DNA of 64,000 nt from Streptomyces noursei (GCF_016917755.1 NZ_CP070326.1:6324001-6388000); one strand, 5' to 3'; shown: positions 52,445 to 61,064, counted from the first letter of the stretch. Notes: a model not told the origin generated them from the letters alone. Numbers and translations are program-made.

Positions 52445-54679
52445 GTGACAGCAGCAACGGACGCCACTCTCTTCCCGCAGGTTCCGGCGACGGCCGACGC
52501 GGTGCTCGACGGGCTCGACCCCGAGCAGCGCGAGGTCGCCACCGCCCTGCACGGACCGGTGTGCGTCCTGGCCGGTGCCGGCACCGGCAAGACCCGTGCG
52601 ATCACCCACCGCATCGCCTACGGCGTCCGGGCCGGGATCCTCCAGCCCGCCAGTGTGCTCGCGGTCACCTTCACCGCCCGCGCGGCCGGCGAGATGCGCG
52701 GCCGGCTCCGGCAGCTCGGCGCGGCCGGCGTGCAGGCCCGCACCTTCCACTCCGCCGCCCTGCGCCAGCTCCAGTTCTTCTGGCCCCGGGCGATCGGCGG
52801 TGAGCTGCCGCGGCTGCTGGACCGCAAGGGCCCGCTGATCGCCGAGGCCGCCGCCCGCTGCCGCCTCCGCCTGGACCGCAACGAGCTGCGCGACGTCACC
52901 GGCGAGGTCGAGTGGTCCAAGGTGACCCAGACGGTGCCGGCCGACTACCCGGCCGCGGCCGCCAAGGCCGGCCGCGAGGCGCCCCGCGACCCCGCCGAGA
53001 TCGGCCAGATATACGCCACGTACGAGCAGCTCAAGCGCGACCGCGGCACCATCGACTTCGAGGACGTGCTGCTGCTCACGGTCGGCGTGCTCCAGGACCG
53101 GCACGACATCGCCGAGCAGGTCCGCAGCCAGTACCAGCACTTCGTCGTCGACGAGTACCAGGACGTCAGTCCGCTCCAGCAGCGGCTGCTGGAGCTGTGG
53201 CTGGGAGACCGCGACAGCCTGTGCGTGGTCGGCGACGCCAGCCAGACCATCTACAGCTTCACCGGCGCCACCCCGGACCACCTCCTCGACTTCCGGGTCC
53301 GCCACCCGCAGGCCACGGTCGTCAAGCTCGTCCGCGACTACCGCTCCACCCCCCAGGTCGTCCACCTCGCCAACGGCCTGCTCTCCCGGGCCCGGGGCCG
53401 GGCCGCCGAGCACCGCCTGGAGCTGATCTCGCAGCGCGAGCCGGACACCGAGCCGGTCTTCACCGAGTACGCCGACGAGCCCGCCGAGGCCGAGGGCACC
53501 GCCCGCCGGATCCGCGACCTGATCGCCACCGGCGTCCCGGCGAGCGAGATCGCGGTCCTGTTCCGCATCAACGCCCAGTCCGAGGTCTATGAGCAGGCCC
53601 TCGCCGACGCAGGGGTGCCCTACCAACTGCGCGGCGCCGAGCGGTTCTTCGAGCGGCCCGAGGTGCGCGAGGCCGGCGCCAAGCTGCGCGGCGCGGCCCG
53701 CTTCGGCGGCAACGACACCCTGCTCGCCGGCGCGACCGGACTGCCCTCCGAGGTCCGCGCGGTGCTCAGCGACATGGGCTGGACCGACCGGCCGCCGGCC
53801 GGCTCCGGCGCCGCGCGCGACCGCTGGGAGTCGCTCGCCGCCCTGGTGCGACTCGCCGAGGACTTCGCCCGGGCCCGTCCGACGGCCACCCTCGCCGACC
53901 TCGTCGCCGAACTCGACGAGCGGGCCGGCGCCCAGCACGCCCCGACCGTCGAGGGCGTCACCCTCGCCTCGCTGCACGCCGCCAAGGGCCTGGAGTGGGA
54001 CGCGGTGTTCCTGGTCGGCCTCACCGAGGGCATGCTGCCGATCCACCACGCCCGCACCGACGAGCAGGTCGAGGAGGAGCGCCGGCTGCTCTACGTCGGC
54101 ATCACCCGGGCCCGGCGCCACCTGGCGCTGTCCTGGTCGCTGGCCCGCTCGCCCGGCGGGCGGCCCTCGCGCGGCGCCAGCCGCTTCCTGGACGGCCTGC
54201 GGCCCGGCTCCCGCGCGGCGGGCCACCGCGGCGGCGCGGGCGTACTCAGGGGCGGCGTCGAGCGCGGCGGCAGCGCCCCGGCGGCCCCCGGCCGGCCCCG
54301 GCGGACGCACCGCAGCCCGGCCCGCTGCCGGGTCTGCAACCGCACGCTGACCGACCCCGGCGAGATGAAGCTGATGCGCTGCGAGGAGTGCCCCTCGGAG
54401 CTCGACGAGGCGCTCTACGACCGGCTGCGGGACTGGCGCGCCGGGCAGGCCGCCCGGACCCGTCAGCCCGCCTACTGCGTCTTCACCGACAAGACCCTGA
54501 TGGCCATCGCCGAGGTCGTCCCGACGGCCGCCGAGGAGCTCGCGGTCATCCCCGGCGTGGGCCGTCGCAAGCTCGACCGCTTCGGCGCCGACGTGCTGGC
54601 GATCTGCGCCGGTGAAGAGCCCGGCGGCGCCGTCGCGGAGGGGGCCGAGGACGGCGCGGAAAACTCGTCGGAAAAATAG
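52445..54679 (+). CDS. uvrD2: ATP-dependent DNA helicase UvrD2
   Basis: 744 aa from the GTG at 52445. SF1A motor motifs GAGTGKTRAITHRIAYG, TFTARAAGEM, VVDEYQDVSPLQ, GDASQTIYSFTGA, SLHAAKGLEWDAVFLVG and YVGITRARRHL. A tetracysteine (CRVC near residue 630, CEEC 22 residues on) and a C-terminal HRDC domain mark the UvrD2 subtype known from mycobacteria, where it is essential. 3'-5' DNA unwinding in repair or replication. Its stop codon lies inside the AT-rich part of the wblC promoter. Confidence 0.94.
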   Translation: MTAATDATLFPQVPATADAVLDGLDPEQREVATALHGPVCVLAGAGTGKTRAITHRIAYGVRAGILQPASVLAVTFTARAAGEMRGRLRQLGAAGVQARTFHSAALRQLQFFWPRAIGGELPRLLDRKGPLIAEAAARCRLRLDRNELRDVTGEVEWSKVTQTVPADYPAAAAKAGREAPRDPAEIGQIYATYEQLKRDRGTIDFEDVLLLTVGVLQDRHDIAEQVRSQYQHFVVDEYQDVSPLQQRLLELWLGDRDSLCVVGDASQTIYSFTGATPDHLLDFRVRHPQATVVKLVRDYRSTPQVVHLANGLLSRARGRAAEHRLELISQREPDTEPVFTEYADEPAEAEGTARRIRDLIATGVPASEIAVLFRINAQSEVYEQALADAGVPYQLRGAERFFERPEVREAGAKLRGAARFGGNDTLLAGATGLPSEVRAVLSDMGWTDRPPAGSGAARDRWESLAALVRLAEDFARARPTATLADLVAELDERAGAQHAPTVEGVTLASLHAAKGLEWDAVFLVGLTEGMLPIHHARTDEQVEEERRLLYVGITRARRHLALSWSLARSPGGRPSRGASRFLDGLRPGSRAAGHRGGAGVLRGGVERGGSAPAAPGRPRRTHRSPARCRVCNRTLTDPGEMKLMRCEECPSELDEALYDRLRDWRAGQAARTRQPAYCVFTDKTLMAIAEVVPTAAEELAVIPGVGRRKLDRFGADVLAICAGEEPGGAVAEGAEDGAENSSEK

Positions 54680-54710
54680 TTTGCGCGCGCGGAGCGCATC
54701 CCCATAGCCT
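54672..54710 (+). promoter_or_regulatory. WblC/WhiB7-type autoregulated promoter
   Basis: TTGCGC (54681-54686), 18 bases, TAGCCT (54705-54710), with the A/T run AAAAATAGT directly upstream of the -35. WhiB7 binds such AT-rich stretches through its AT-hook while contacting the primary sigma factor. A start near 54717 gives a leader of about 550 bases. Confidence 0.65.
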
Positions 54711-54821
54711 TCGGAAGCAGCGGAAACAACGGAACTTCCGAGATCCGATGAATCCGTGCTGTACTTGAACACCCTGGACCGGGTTTCCCGGTCCCCGAGA
54801 CGCCGAGAGGAGGCGAGCCCA

Positions 54822-55148
54822 GTGATCAGCTTCATCGAGACCAACAAAATGACCGATCTCTCGGTCGTCGCCCCCTGCGCTCTCGGCACCTCGCTCCTGG
54901 GCACCGGTCTGTCCGGCCTCGGCCGCCTGTCCGGTACCAAGGTCGCGCGTCCGGCCGCCCTCGCCTCCCTGACGGCGAGCGAGCGCATCGCGCGACCGAC
55001 CGAGGCACCCGCGGCAGCAGTAGCGACGGCGGCGCATGCCTTTGCCTTCGCGACGGCGGCCAATGGTGCCGAATCCCGGGAGCAGTACCAGCCTCAGAAC
55101 GACATGTGGGCCTACCGCGGCCTCGAACCCTGGAGAGATCCAGCCTGA
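54822..55148 (+). CDS. 108-codon upstream ORF in the wblC leader
   Basis: 108 aa from the GTG at 54822, preceded by GGAGG at 9 bases. Sequence is Ala/Thr/Leu-rich, ending MWAYRGLEPWRDPA; no domain recognised. Its stop codon sits inside a CCTGATC/GATCAGG hairpin and 25 bases before the attenuator. It may be a translated sensor ORF whose ribosome occupancy controls wblC, or an independent small protein. Confidence 0.55.
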   Translation: MISFIETNKMTDLSVVAPCALGTSLLGTGLSGLGRLSGTKVARPAALASLTASERIARPTEAPAAAVATAAHAFAFATAANGAESREQYQPQNDMWAYRGLEPWRDPA

Positions 55149-55215
55149 TCGGCGATCAGGTCGGCACCTTCCAGGGCCGCGGAACCCACACCGGGATCCG
55201 CGGTCCTTTTGTTTT
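55128..55215 (+). promoter_or_regulatory. Putative attenuator upstream of wblC
   Basis: A 10-bp hairpin (55174-55183 with 55197-55206, one G-U pair) is followed by TTTTGTTTT (55207-55215), a canonical intrinsic terminator rare in this GC-rich DNA. Upstream, CTGGA/TCCAG (55130-55143) and CCTGATC/GATCAGG (55144-55160) form small hairpins, and CCCTGGA (55128-55134) can instead pair with TCCAGGG (55170-55176), which invades the terminator stem. Termination would stop transcription 50 bases before the wblC start. Confidence 0.72.
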
Positions 55216-55267
55216 GCCCAACGCGCCCGCCACCAGCCGGGCCGGAACAGACGAGGAACACACCACC

Positions 55268-55618
55268 GTGCAACTCCAGTCGCACACCCCGTCCGCCACC
55301 GACCTGATCCCTCCGCCTGACCTCCAGGAGAACCCCTTGTTGCCCCTCACCGAGCTCGACGACGAGATCGACCGCCTCGGCACCGCCGTACCGTGCCGCA
55401 CCTATGACCCCGAGGTCTTCTTCGCCGAGTCCCCGGCCGACGTCGAGTACGCCAAGACGCTGTGCCAGACCTGCCCGGTGCGTGAGGCGTGCCTGGCCGG
55501 CGCCAAGGACCGCCGTGAGCCGTGGGGCGTGTGGGGCGGCGAGCTCTTCGTCCAGGGCGTCGTCGTGCCGCGCAAGCGTCCGCGGGGCCGTCCGCGCAAG
55601 AACCCGGTCGTGGCATGA
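55268..55618 (+). CDS. wblC: WhiB-family regulator WblC (WhiB7)
   Basis: 116 aa from the GTG at 55268. Four Fe-S cysteines (PCRTYDP; LCQTCPVREAC), the GVWGGE turn that contacts sigma region 4, and the C-terminal AT-hook RGRPRK, which defines WhiB7/WblC. It activates intrinsic resistance to ribosome-targeting antibiotics. Promoter type, leader and attenuator all fit. Directly coupled to the next gene by an ATGA overlap. Confidence 0.95.
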   Translation: MQLQSHTPSATDLIPPPDLQENPLLPLTELDDEIDRLGTAVPCRTYDPEVFFAESPADVEYAKTLCQTCPVREACLAGAKDRREPWGVWGGELFVQGVVVPRKRPRGRPRKNPVVA

Positions 55619-55932
55619 ACACCGCCCGCACAGGAACGATCGACCGTCCCGTCACCCGGGACCCCCAGAAGCAGGACCCCACGATGAACCCGACTTTCAC
55701 CGAGACCACCGCTCCCGCGAACTTCGGCGCCCTCGAGTCGCGCCAGAACAGGAACCTCGCCATGCAACTCATGCCAGAAGCCCTGGCCAGGGCCCATGTG
55801 GAACAACGCCTGCAGGAAGCCGAGTCCCAACGCAGGGGACATCGGCTCGCCGCCGCGCGGCGGATGCAGCGGCGCGCCGAGCGCGCGTCGCTGCGCGCCC
55901 GGCGGGCGCTGGCCATGGCCGTGATGCAGTGA
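55615..55932 (+). CDS. Small basic hypothetical protein coupled to wblC
   Basis: 105 aa; its ATG overlaps the wblC stop. The second half is a long Arg/Ala/Gln helix (RAHVEQRLQEAESQRRGHRLAAARRMQRRAERA). A second start at 55684 has an AGGA before it. Co-translation suggests it is induced with WblC, perhaps with a ribosome- or RNA-related role, but no family is recognised. Confidence 0.65.
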   Translation: MNTARTGTIDRPVTRDPQKQDPTMNPTFTETTAPANFGALESRQNRNLAMQLMPEALARAHVEQRLQEAESQRRGHRLAAARRMQRRAERASLRARRALAMAVMQ

Positions 55933-56036
55933 CCGGGCACACCCGCACCGCACACTGAGGCTTCGTCACCACGGGGTCCGTCCGACAGGACGGGCCCCGT
56001 GCTGCGTTGCGCCCCGATTCGCGGGGCCTGCGGGGA

Positions 56037-56042
56037 TATCGT
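56037..56042 (+). promoter_or_regulatory. Leaderless -10 element of the zinc-ribbon gene
   Basis: TATCGT at -12 to -7 from the GTG at 56049. Confidence 0.45.
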
Positions 56043-56048
56043 CGGATG

Positions 56049-56246
56049 GTGGACCAGAAGACGCATCAACAGGCGGAGTTGACCCCCGACGGCACGGTCT
56101 GCGCGCGATGCGGCGCGGTGGCCGAGGGCGCCCCGCCGACCTGGACCTGCTCGGTCGAGAACGGCGAGCGCCGGTACTTCTGCGACCGCTGCGCCCGGGA
56201 CAACATCCGTGCCATCGAGGGCCGGCTGGACTCCAGCTGGTGGTGA
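56049..56246 (+). CDS. Small zinc-ribbon protein
   Basis: 65 aa from the GTG at 56049 (an ATG at 56046 adds one residue). CARC and, after a hydrophobic hairpin, CDRC make a four-Cys zinc ribbon (also CSVENG between). C-terminal RAIEGRLDSSWW. Related small proteins are common in Streptomyces without known function. Convergent with the ABC1 kinase gene by 3 bases. Confidence 0.75.
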   Translation: MDQKTHQQAELTPDGTVCARCGAVAEGAPPTWTCSVENGERRYFCDRCARDNIRAIEGRLDSSWW

Positions 56247-56249
56247 CGG

Positions 56250-57668
56250 TCAGGCCGGACTCTCCGCCGGGTCCCCGGTGGAACTCTCCGCGCCCGGCTC
56301 GTCCGCGCCCGGTTCCTCCTCGGCCGTGTCCTCCGGCAGGAAGCCCGGCATCCACGCCTCCAGCTCGTCGCGCAGCCGCACCGTGGCACCCAGCTGGCAC
56401 AGCACCCCGATAGTGCTCAACGTCACACGGTGTATCAGGAGGTAGGAGGGCGGCAGATTGAGCTGCTTGCCCAACTGGTGCGCGGGGGAGCGCGGGTCGC
56501 CGATCCGGGTCGCCTGGCGGCGCATCCAGCCCCGGGTGAAGGTGAACGCCTCCACCTGTGCGGGCTCGATGATCGGCAGCAGGTACTCCAGCACCGTGTC
56601 CGGATCCAGCTCGATGGACTCCTTGACGAAGCCCTCCTCGCACAGCATGCGGTAGACCGCGTCCGCCTCGCCGTCCAGGGCCATCCGCAGCGAGGTGCCG
56701 ATCGTCGGCGGCAGTCCGTCGGGCAGCCGGTCGACCGTGCCGAAGTCCAGTACGCCCAGCCGCCACTGCGACACCGGACCGTCCGGCTCCGCCCCGGGCA
56801 GCAGCCGGAAGTTGCCCGGGTGCGGGTCGGCGTGCAGCAGGCCCGTGCGCGCCGGACCGGAGAAGAGGAAGTGCGCCAGCAACTGGCCGGCGCGGTCGCG
56901 CTGCTCCTCGGTGCCGTCGGCGATCACCTCCGACAGCGGCACCCCCTCCAGCCACTCCGTCACCAGCACCTGGTCGCTCTGGTGCACCACGGCCGGCACC
57001 ACCACGTCCGGATCGCCGGCGAACTCCGTGGCGTGCGCCTGCTGGGCCTCGGCCTCCAGGGCGTAGTCCAGCTCCTCCGAGACCCGGTCGCGCAGCTCGG
57101 TGATGAGCGGCTTGATGTCCATGCCCGGGATCAGCGGTCCGAGCAGCCGCGCGAACCGGCTGAGCTGCGTCAGGTCCGACAGCAGCGCCGGGCCCGCCCC
57201 CGGGTACTGCACCTTGACGGCCACCTCCCGGCCGTCGTGCCACACCGCCCGGTGCACCTGCCCGATCGACGCCGCCGCGGACGGCTTGTCCTCGAACTCC
57301 TCGAACAGTTCCCGCCAGTCCGCGCCGAGCCGCTCGGCCAGCACGGCGTGCACGGTGCTCGTCGGCATCGGTGGTGCCGCTTCCTGGAGCTTCGTCAGGG
57401 CCGCGCGGTAGGGACCGGCGACCTCCTCCGGCAGCGCCGACTCGAAGACGGACAGTGCCTGGCCGAACTTCATCGCACCGCCCTTCAGCTCGCCGAGCAC
57501 CTTGAAGAGCTGCTCCGCGGTGCGCTGTTGGAGCTCCCGGCCGACGATCTCGGCGGATCTGCCGCCGAGCCGTTTGCCCAGGCTCCAGGTGGCACGGCCG
57601 GCGAACCCCAGTGGCAGCGCGGCCAGCTTGGCGGTCCGGGTGACCGCCTTGCGGGGAAGATCAGACAT
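56250..57668 (-). CDS. ABC1/UbiB/AarF-family kinase-like protein
   Basis: 472 aa from the ATG at 57668 (GGAGGGG upstream). Family marks: KGGAMKFGQ (KxGQ), AAASIGQVHRA (Ala-rich loop), VAVKVQYPG, LLHADPHPGNF and VLDFGTVDRLP. UbiB-type proteins are atypical kinases/ATPases that support quinone or lipid handling at membranes. Rv3197, the mycobacterial equivalent next to whiB7, is linked to macrolide resistance, so a shared WhiB7 connection is possible. Acidic disordered tail. Confidence 0.92.
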   Translation of the reverse strand: MSDLPRKAVTRTAKLAALPLGFAGRATWSLGKRLGGRSAEIVGRELQQRTAEQLFKVLGELKGGAMKFGQALSVFESALPEEVAGPYRAALTKLQEAAPPMPTSTVHAVLAERLGADWRELFEEFEDKPSAAASIGQVHRAVWHDGREVAVKVQYPGAGPALLSDLTQLSRFARLLGPLIPGMDIKPLITELRDRVSEELDYALEAEAQQAHATEFAGDPDVVVPAVVHQSDQVLVTEWLEGVPLSEVIADGTEEQRDRAGQLLAHFLFSGPARTGLLHADPHPGNFRLLPGAEPDGPVSQWRLGVLDFGTVDRLPDGLPPTIGTSLRMALDGEADAVYRMLCEEGFVKESIELDPDTVLEYLLPIIEPAQVEAFTFTRGWMRRQATRIGDPRSPAHQLGKQLNLPPSYLLIHRVTLSTIGVLCQLGATVRLRDELEAWMPGFLPEDTAEEEPGADEPGAESSTGDPAESPA

Positions 57669-57702
57669 GCGCCCCTCCAACTCACACTGTCCCCTACCGG
57701 GG

Positions 57703-58851
57703 TTACCCCGTCATTGTTGCGTGTCGCGGCCGCGGAACCGAGGCGTCCGCCGCGCCCCGTACGGCGGCGGCCCCGCAGCCGCAGTCGGGATGCGGGGCGA
57801 TCCGCACCGTACGGGCGCTCGCGCACGGCAGGGGGAGCTCCATCCGCGCCCCCGTGCACGGCGGCGGCTCGCCGTCGAGGAACGCCAGTGCCTGGACGGC
57901 GGCGAGCCCGGCGACCGCCGTCGCCAGCGAGGCGTCACAGGCCGGCACCGCCGGTGTGCCGCGCCCCGAGCGCCACTGCGCGAGCAGGCGCGGCCAGGCC
58001 GGCTCCGCGTCCGTGCGCCGGAGTTCGTCGCAGCCGGCGCAGGCCGAGACGCCGGGCACCACCAGCGGGCCCACCACTCCGGTGCCCTCCAGCACACCCG
58101 CGTAGAGGTGCGGGATGCCCGCGGCGAGCAGCGGCTCGGCGAGCACCGGATCGGGGGCGTAGGCACCGAGGCCGTCGCGCGGGGCGAGCACCAGGAGCGA
58201 GATGCCGGGCTCGCCGGACTCGGTGACGGGGGCGCCTGGCCGCGGCCGGCGGCTCCATGGGGAGGACTCCCGGACCAGCCGGCGCGCGGCGTCGCCCCGC
58301 CGCTCGCCGATCTCACCGGCCGCCGGCCCGCCCGGGACGACGTCCCACGGTGCGACCGTGCCGCCGTCCACCGCGTCCACCCGGCCGATCCCCGACGCCG
58401 CCAGCAGCGCCGCGATCTGGGCGCCCACCCGCCCCGCGCCCTTCACCTTGACCCGGACCGACCGTCGTGCCGCCATCTGCGCGAGCGGCCCCGCGGCCCC
58501 TCCCCGCTGCCGCACCGCCAGCGCGGCCAGATCCGCCCGCAGCCGCTCGACCGCCGGGCCGTCCGCCATCACGGCGCCGTCCGACGACCCCTCATCCGCC
58601 GGCGCCTCCAGCAGCCCTGCCGCGCCGAGCCGCGCCACCACCCCGCGCGCCCGCTCCGGCGGGACGTCCAGCGCCACGGCCTCGTCGACCAGTTGTGCCA
58701 GCGAGCGGGTGCCGTCGATCAGCTCCATGAAGCAGCCGGTCGCGAGGTCGAGCGGCCCGACCACCCGCGCATGGGCCGGCGCCACGCCGAACCGCACCGT
58801 CTCCCGGTCCCGCCAGCCGCGCCGCAGCGCGGGCTTGAGCATCGGATGCAT
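57703..58851 (-). CDS. ThiF-like adenylyltransferase-fold protein
   Basis: 382 aa from the ATG at 58851. An N-terminal region (about 1-90) resembles a peptide-binding winged-helix (RRE-like) domain, then VKVKGAGRVGAQIAALLAASGIGRVDAVDGG gives a Rossmann ATP site. CAGC and the C-terminal CGCG may bind zinc. In other systems such proteins act in RiPP/TOMM cyclisation as leader-binding partners, but no YcaO or precursor gene is nearby. Function unclear. Confidence 0.78.
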   Translation of the reverse strand: MHPMLKPALRRGWRDRETVRFGVAPAHARVVGPLDLATGCFMELIDGTRSLAQLVDEAVALDVPPERARGVVARLGAAGLLEAPADEGSSDGAVMADGPAVERLRADLAALAVRQRGGAAGPLAQMAARRSVRVKVKGAGRVGAQIAALLAASGIGRVDAVDGGTVAPWDVVPGGPAAGEIGERRGDAARRLVRESSPWSRRPRPGAPVTESGEPGISLLVLAPRDGLGAYAPDPVLAEPLLAAGIPHLYAGVLEGTGVVGPLVVPGVSACAGCDELRRTDAEPAWPRLLAQWRSGRGTPAVPACDASLATAVAGLAAVQALAFLDGEPPPCTGARMELPLPCASARTVRIAPHPDCGCGAAAVRGAADASVPRPRHATMTG

Positions 58852-58918
58852 GCCATCCGCCCCCCGTCTCTTCTCGTCCGACCCCCAGCATGCGCCGGCC
58901 GCACGAACGGCACGGAAG

Positions 58919-58927
58919 TTATCCACA
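58919..58927 (+). promoter_or_regulatory. Single consensus DnaA box
   Basis: TTATCCACA, a perfect DnaA-box nonamer, between the divergent ThiF-like and YgjP-like genes. Isolated; not an origin. Confidence 0.4.
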
Positions 58928-59019
58928 GGCGCCGGGGCATTACTCCTACGAGCCGTGCGCGCCGGGGCGTTCAGGTGGCGAACCGTCCGTGGGGCGGGAC
59001 TTCCCGCAGTGCCAGCGGG

Positions 59020-59025
59020 TAACGT
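59020..59025 (+). promoter_or_regulatory. Leaderless -10 element of the YgjP-like gene
   Basis: TAACGT at -13 to -8 from the GTG at 59033. Confidence 0.5.
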
Positions 59026-59032
59026 CGGGCGC

Positions 59033-59644
59033 GTGCCCGCCGATCCTTCCCCGCGCGGATCCGGGGAGACGCCCCTGCGCCGCGCCGCCGACCCCCCGCG
59101 CCGGGTCGAGCCGAGCCCGCCGGCCCGCACGGTCGAGGTGCGCCGCAGCACACGGCGGCGCCGGACGGTCTCCGCGTACCGCGAGGGCGACCGCACCATC
59201 GTCCTGATCCCGGCCCGGATGTCGCAGGCCGAGGAGCAGCGCTGGGTGGCGGTCATGCTGGACAAGCTCGCCGCCCAGGAGAGCAAGCGGATGCTGGGCG
59301 ACGACGAACTGACCGAGCGGGCCGAGCGGCTCTCCGGGCAGTACCTCGACGGGCGGGCCCGGCCGGCGACGGTCCGCTGGGTCACCAACCAGAACACCCG
59401 CTGGGGGTCGTGCACCCCGGCCGAGGGCAGCATCCGCCTGTCGCACCGCCTGCAGGGCATGCCGGAGTACGTCATCGACTACGTCCTGCTGCACGAACTG
59501 GCGCACCTTCTCGTCCCCGGTCACGGGCCGGAGTTCTGGCGTCTGCTGGAGCCCTATCCGCGCACGGAACGGGCCCGCGGCTATCTCGAAGGCGTGGTGG
59601 CCGCCGACCGGCTGCCGCATCTGCCCGCCGCCCGCCGCCGCTGA
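59033..59644 (+). CDS. YgjP/WLM-like M48-type metallopeptidase
   Basis: 203 aa from the GTG at 59033. The DUF45 signature is clear: RWGSCTPAEGSIRLSHRLQGMPEYVIDYVLLHELAHLLVPGHGPEFWRLL in pieces, with zinc ligands His154, His158 and a later His in GHGPEF, and catalytic Glu155. YgjP-like enzymes often associate with DNA repair or type I restriction systems; here none is present. Proteolytic role inferred. Confidence 0.9.
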   Translation: MPADPSPRGSGETPLRRAADPPRRVEPSPPARTVEVRRSTRRRRTVSAYREGDRTIVLIPARMSQAEEQRWVAVMLDKLAAQESKRMLGDDELTERAERLSGQYLDGRARPATVRWVTNQNTRWGSCTPAEGSIRLSHRLQGMPEYVIDYVLLHELAHLLVPGHGPEFWRLLEPYPRTERARGYLEGVVAADRLPHLPAARRR

Positions 59645-59690
59645 CCGGGACGGGCCGTCCCCCGACGCGCACCGGCGCCGCTGGCCGCCC

Positions 59691-59712
59691 GCGCCAGGGG
59701 CTAGCCTGGCGC
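59691..59712 (+). promoter_or_regulatory. Palindromic operator overlapping the terD promoter
   Basis: Perfect 8-bp arms GCGCCAGG/CCTGGCGC with a 6-base spacer; a TAGCCT -10 candidate (59702-59707) lies inside it, about 45 bases before the ATG. Confidence 0.5.
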
Positions 59713-59753
59713 GGGTAAGGACTGAGCGCGAGAGTGGGGGAGGGGCGTTGCAC

Positions 59754-61064
59754 ATGGCCAGGCAATTCCAACGCGGCCACAAGGCCAGGCTTGTCGATCT
59801 GACGGCGGAACGGGACCTGTATATCGGGGTGCAGATCGCCGGCCCCGGTCTGACCTTCGACATCAGCTGCTTCGGACTCGACGCCGACGAACGGCTCGCC
59901 GACGACCGCTACTTCGTCTTCTACAACCAGCCCACGACGCCCGAGGGGGCGATCCGGCAACTCGGCCCGCAGGACGGCGACACCGACTCCTTCCAGGTAG
60001 TCCTCGACCGCATCCCCCCGCACATCCGGAAGCTGACCTTCACCGCCGCCCTCGACGGGGCGGGGCAGATGGCGCAGATCGGCCCCGGTTGCCTCCGCCT
60101 CGTGGCCGGCGGCGAAGAGGTGGCCCGGTACCCCTTCACCGGCGGCGAGTTCAGCACCGAGCGCGCCGTGATGCTCGGTGACCTCTACGTCAAGGACGTC
60201 TGGCGGTTCGCCGCGGTCGGCCAGGGCTTCGACGGTGGACTGGAGGCGCTGCTGACGAACTTCGGCGGTGAGGTCCTGGAGGAGGGCGACGAGGCCGGCG
60301 AGGCGCCGGCGCCGCCCGCCGCGCAGGGCGGGCCCGACTTCCTGCTGCCGCCGCCGGTCCCGGGCCCCGCCCCGTCCGCGGTGCCGCCCGTGTCCGTCCC
60401 GGCACCGCCCGTGGCGTCCGCCCCGGACCCGCGCGCCCCGATGCCGCAGCACCCCCAGCAGACTCCGCCCCAGCAGACTCCGCCCCCGCTGCCGCAGCCG
60501 GCCGCCGCGCAGATCCACAGTGCGCCGACGGTCATCGCGTCGCTGGTCCCGCCCGGTGGCCCGGCGCCGCACCCGGGCGTACAGGGGCCGCCCCCGCCGC
60601 CGCCCCCGCCCCCGGGCGTGCGCGGCACCCAGCCTCCGCCTCCGCCGCCCCTGTACGGCCAGGCCCCCGGCGGCTTCCCGAACGGTCAGCAGCCGCCGCC
60701 ACTGCCTCTGCAGGGCCAGCAGCCGCCCCCGCTGCCCCCCTATGGCCAGCAGCCCCCGCCGCCTCCGTACGGGCAACAGCCGCCCCCACTGCCTCCGCAG
60801 GGCCAGCAGCCCCCGCCGCCGCCTCCGTACGGTCAGCAGCCCCCGCCGCCCGGCGGATACGGCGCGCCCCAGGGGCAGCCCGTGCCGCTCCCGCCGCCGG
60901 GTGCGTACGGTCAGCCGGGCCAGCAGCCCCCGGGAGCCCCGTACGCCCCGTATCCGGGGCAGGGCGCGCCGGCCCCGGTGGACGGCGGCACGGGGCCCTG
61001 GCCGCACCCCGAATATCCGGGAGCCCCCGGCGATCCCCAGGGCGACCCGCACCGGGGGCGCTGA
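59754..61064 (+). CDS. TerD-family protein with Pro-rich tail
   Basis: 436 aa from the ATG at 59754 (GGAGGGG nine bases upstream). The N-terminal 180 residues form a TerD Ca2+-binding domain (FDISCFGLDADERLADDRYFVFYNQ, GDTDSFQVVLDRIP). The tail of about 250 residues is Pro/Gln/Gly-rich with PPYGQQPPP-type repeats, suggesting a flexible or surface-interacting segment. TerD proteins act in tellurite, phage and development responses in Streptomyces. Confidence 0.9.
   Translation: MARQFQRGHKARLVDLTAERDLYIGVQIAGPGLTFDISCFGLDADERLADDRYFVFYNQPTTPEGAIRQLGPQDGDTDSFQVVLDRIPPHIRKLTFTAALDGAGQMAQIGPGCLRLVAGGEEVARYPFTGGEFSTERAVMLGDLYVKDVWRFAAVGQGFDGGLEALLTNFGGEVLEEGDEAGEAPAPPAAQGGPDFLLPPPVPGPAPSAVPPVSVPAPPVASAPDPRAPMPQHPQQTPPQQTPPPLPQPAAAQIHSAPTVIASLVPPGGPAPHPGVQGPPPPPPPPPGVRGTQPPPPPPLYGQAPGGFPNGQQPPPLPLQGQQPPPLPPYGQQPPPPPYGQQPPPLPPQGQQPPPPPPYGQQPPPPGGYGAPQGQPVPLPPPGAYGQPGQQPPGAPYAPYPGQGAPAPVDGGTGPWPHPEYPGAPGDPQGDPHRGR

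Noticed and set aside
52301..55063. 920-aa minus-strand frame over uvrD2
   Set aside because: Shadow; uvrD2 has complete helicase motifs on the plus strand.
57703..59644. RiPP/TOMM biosynthetic cluster around the ThiF-like gene
   Set aside because: No YcaO, dehydrogenase, precursor peptide or transporter next to it.
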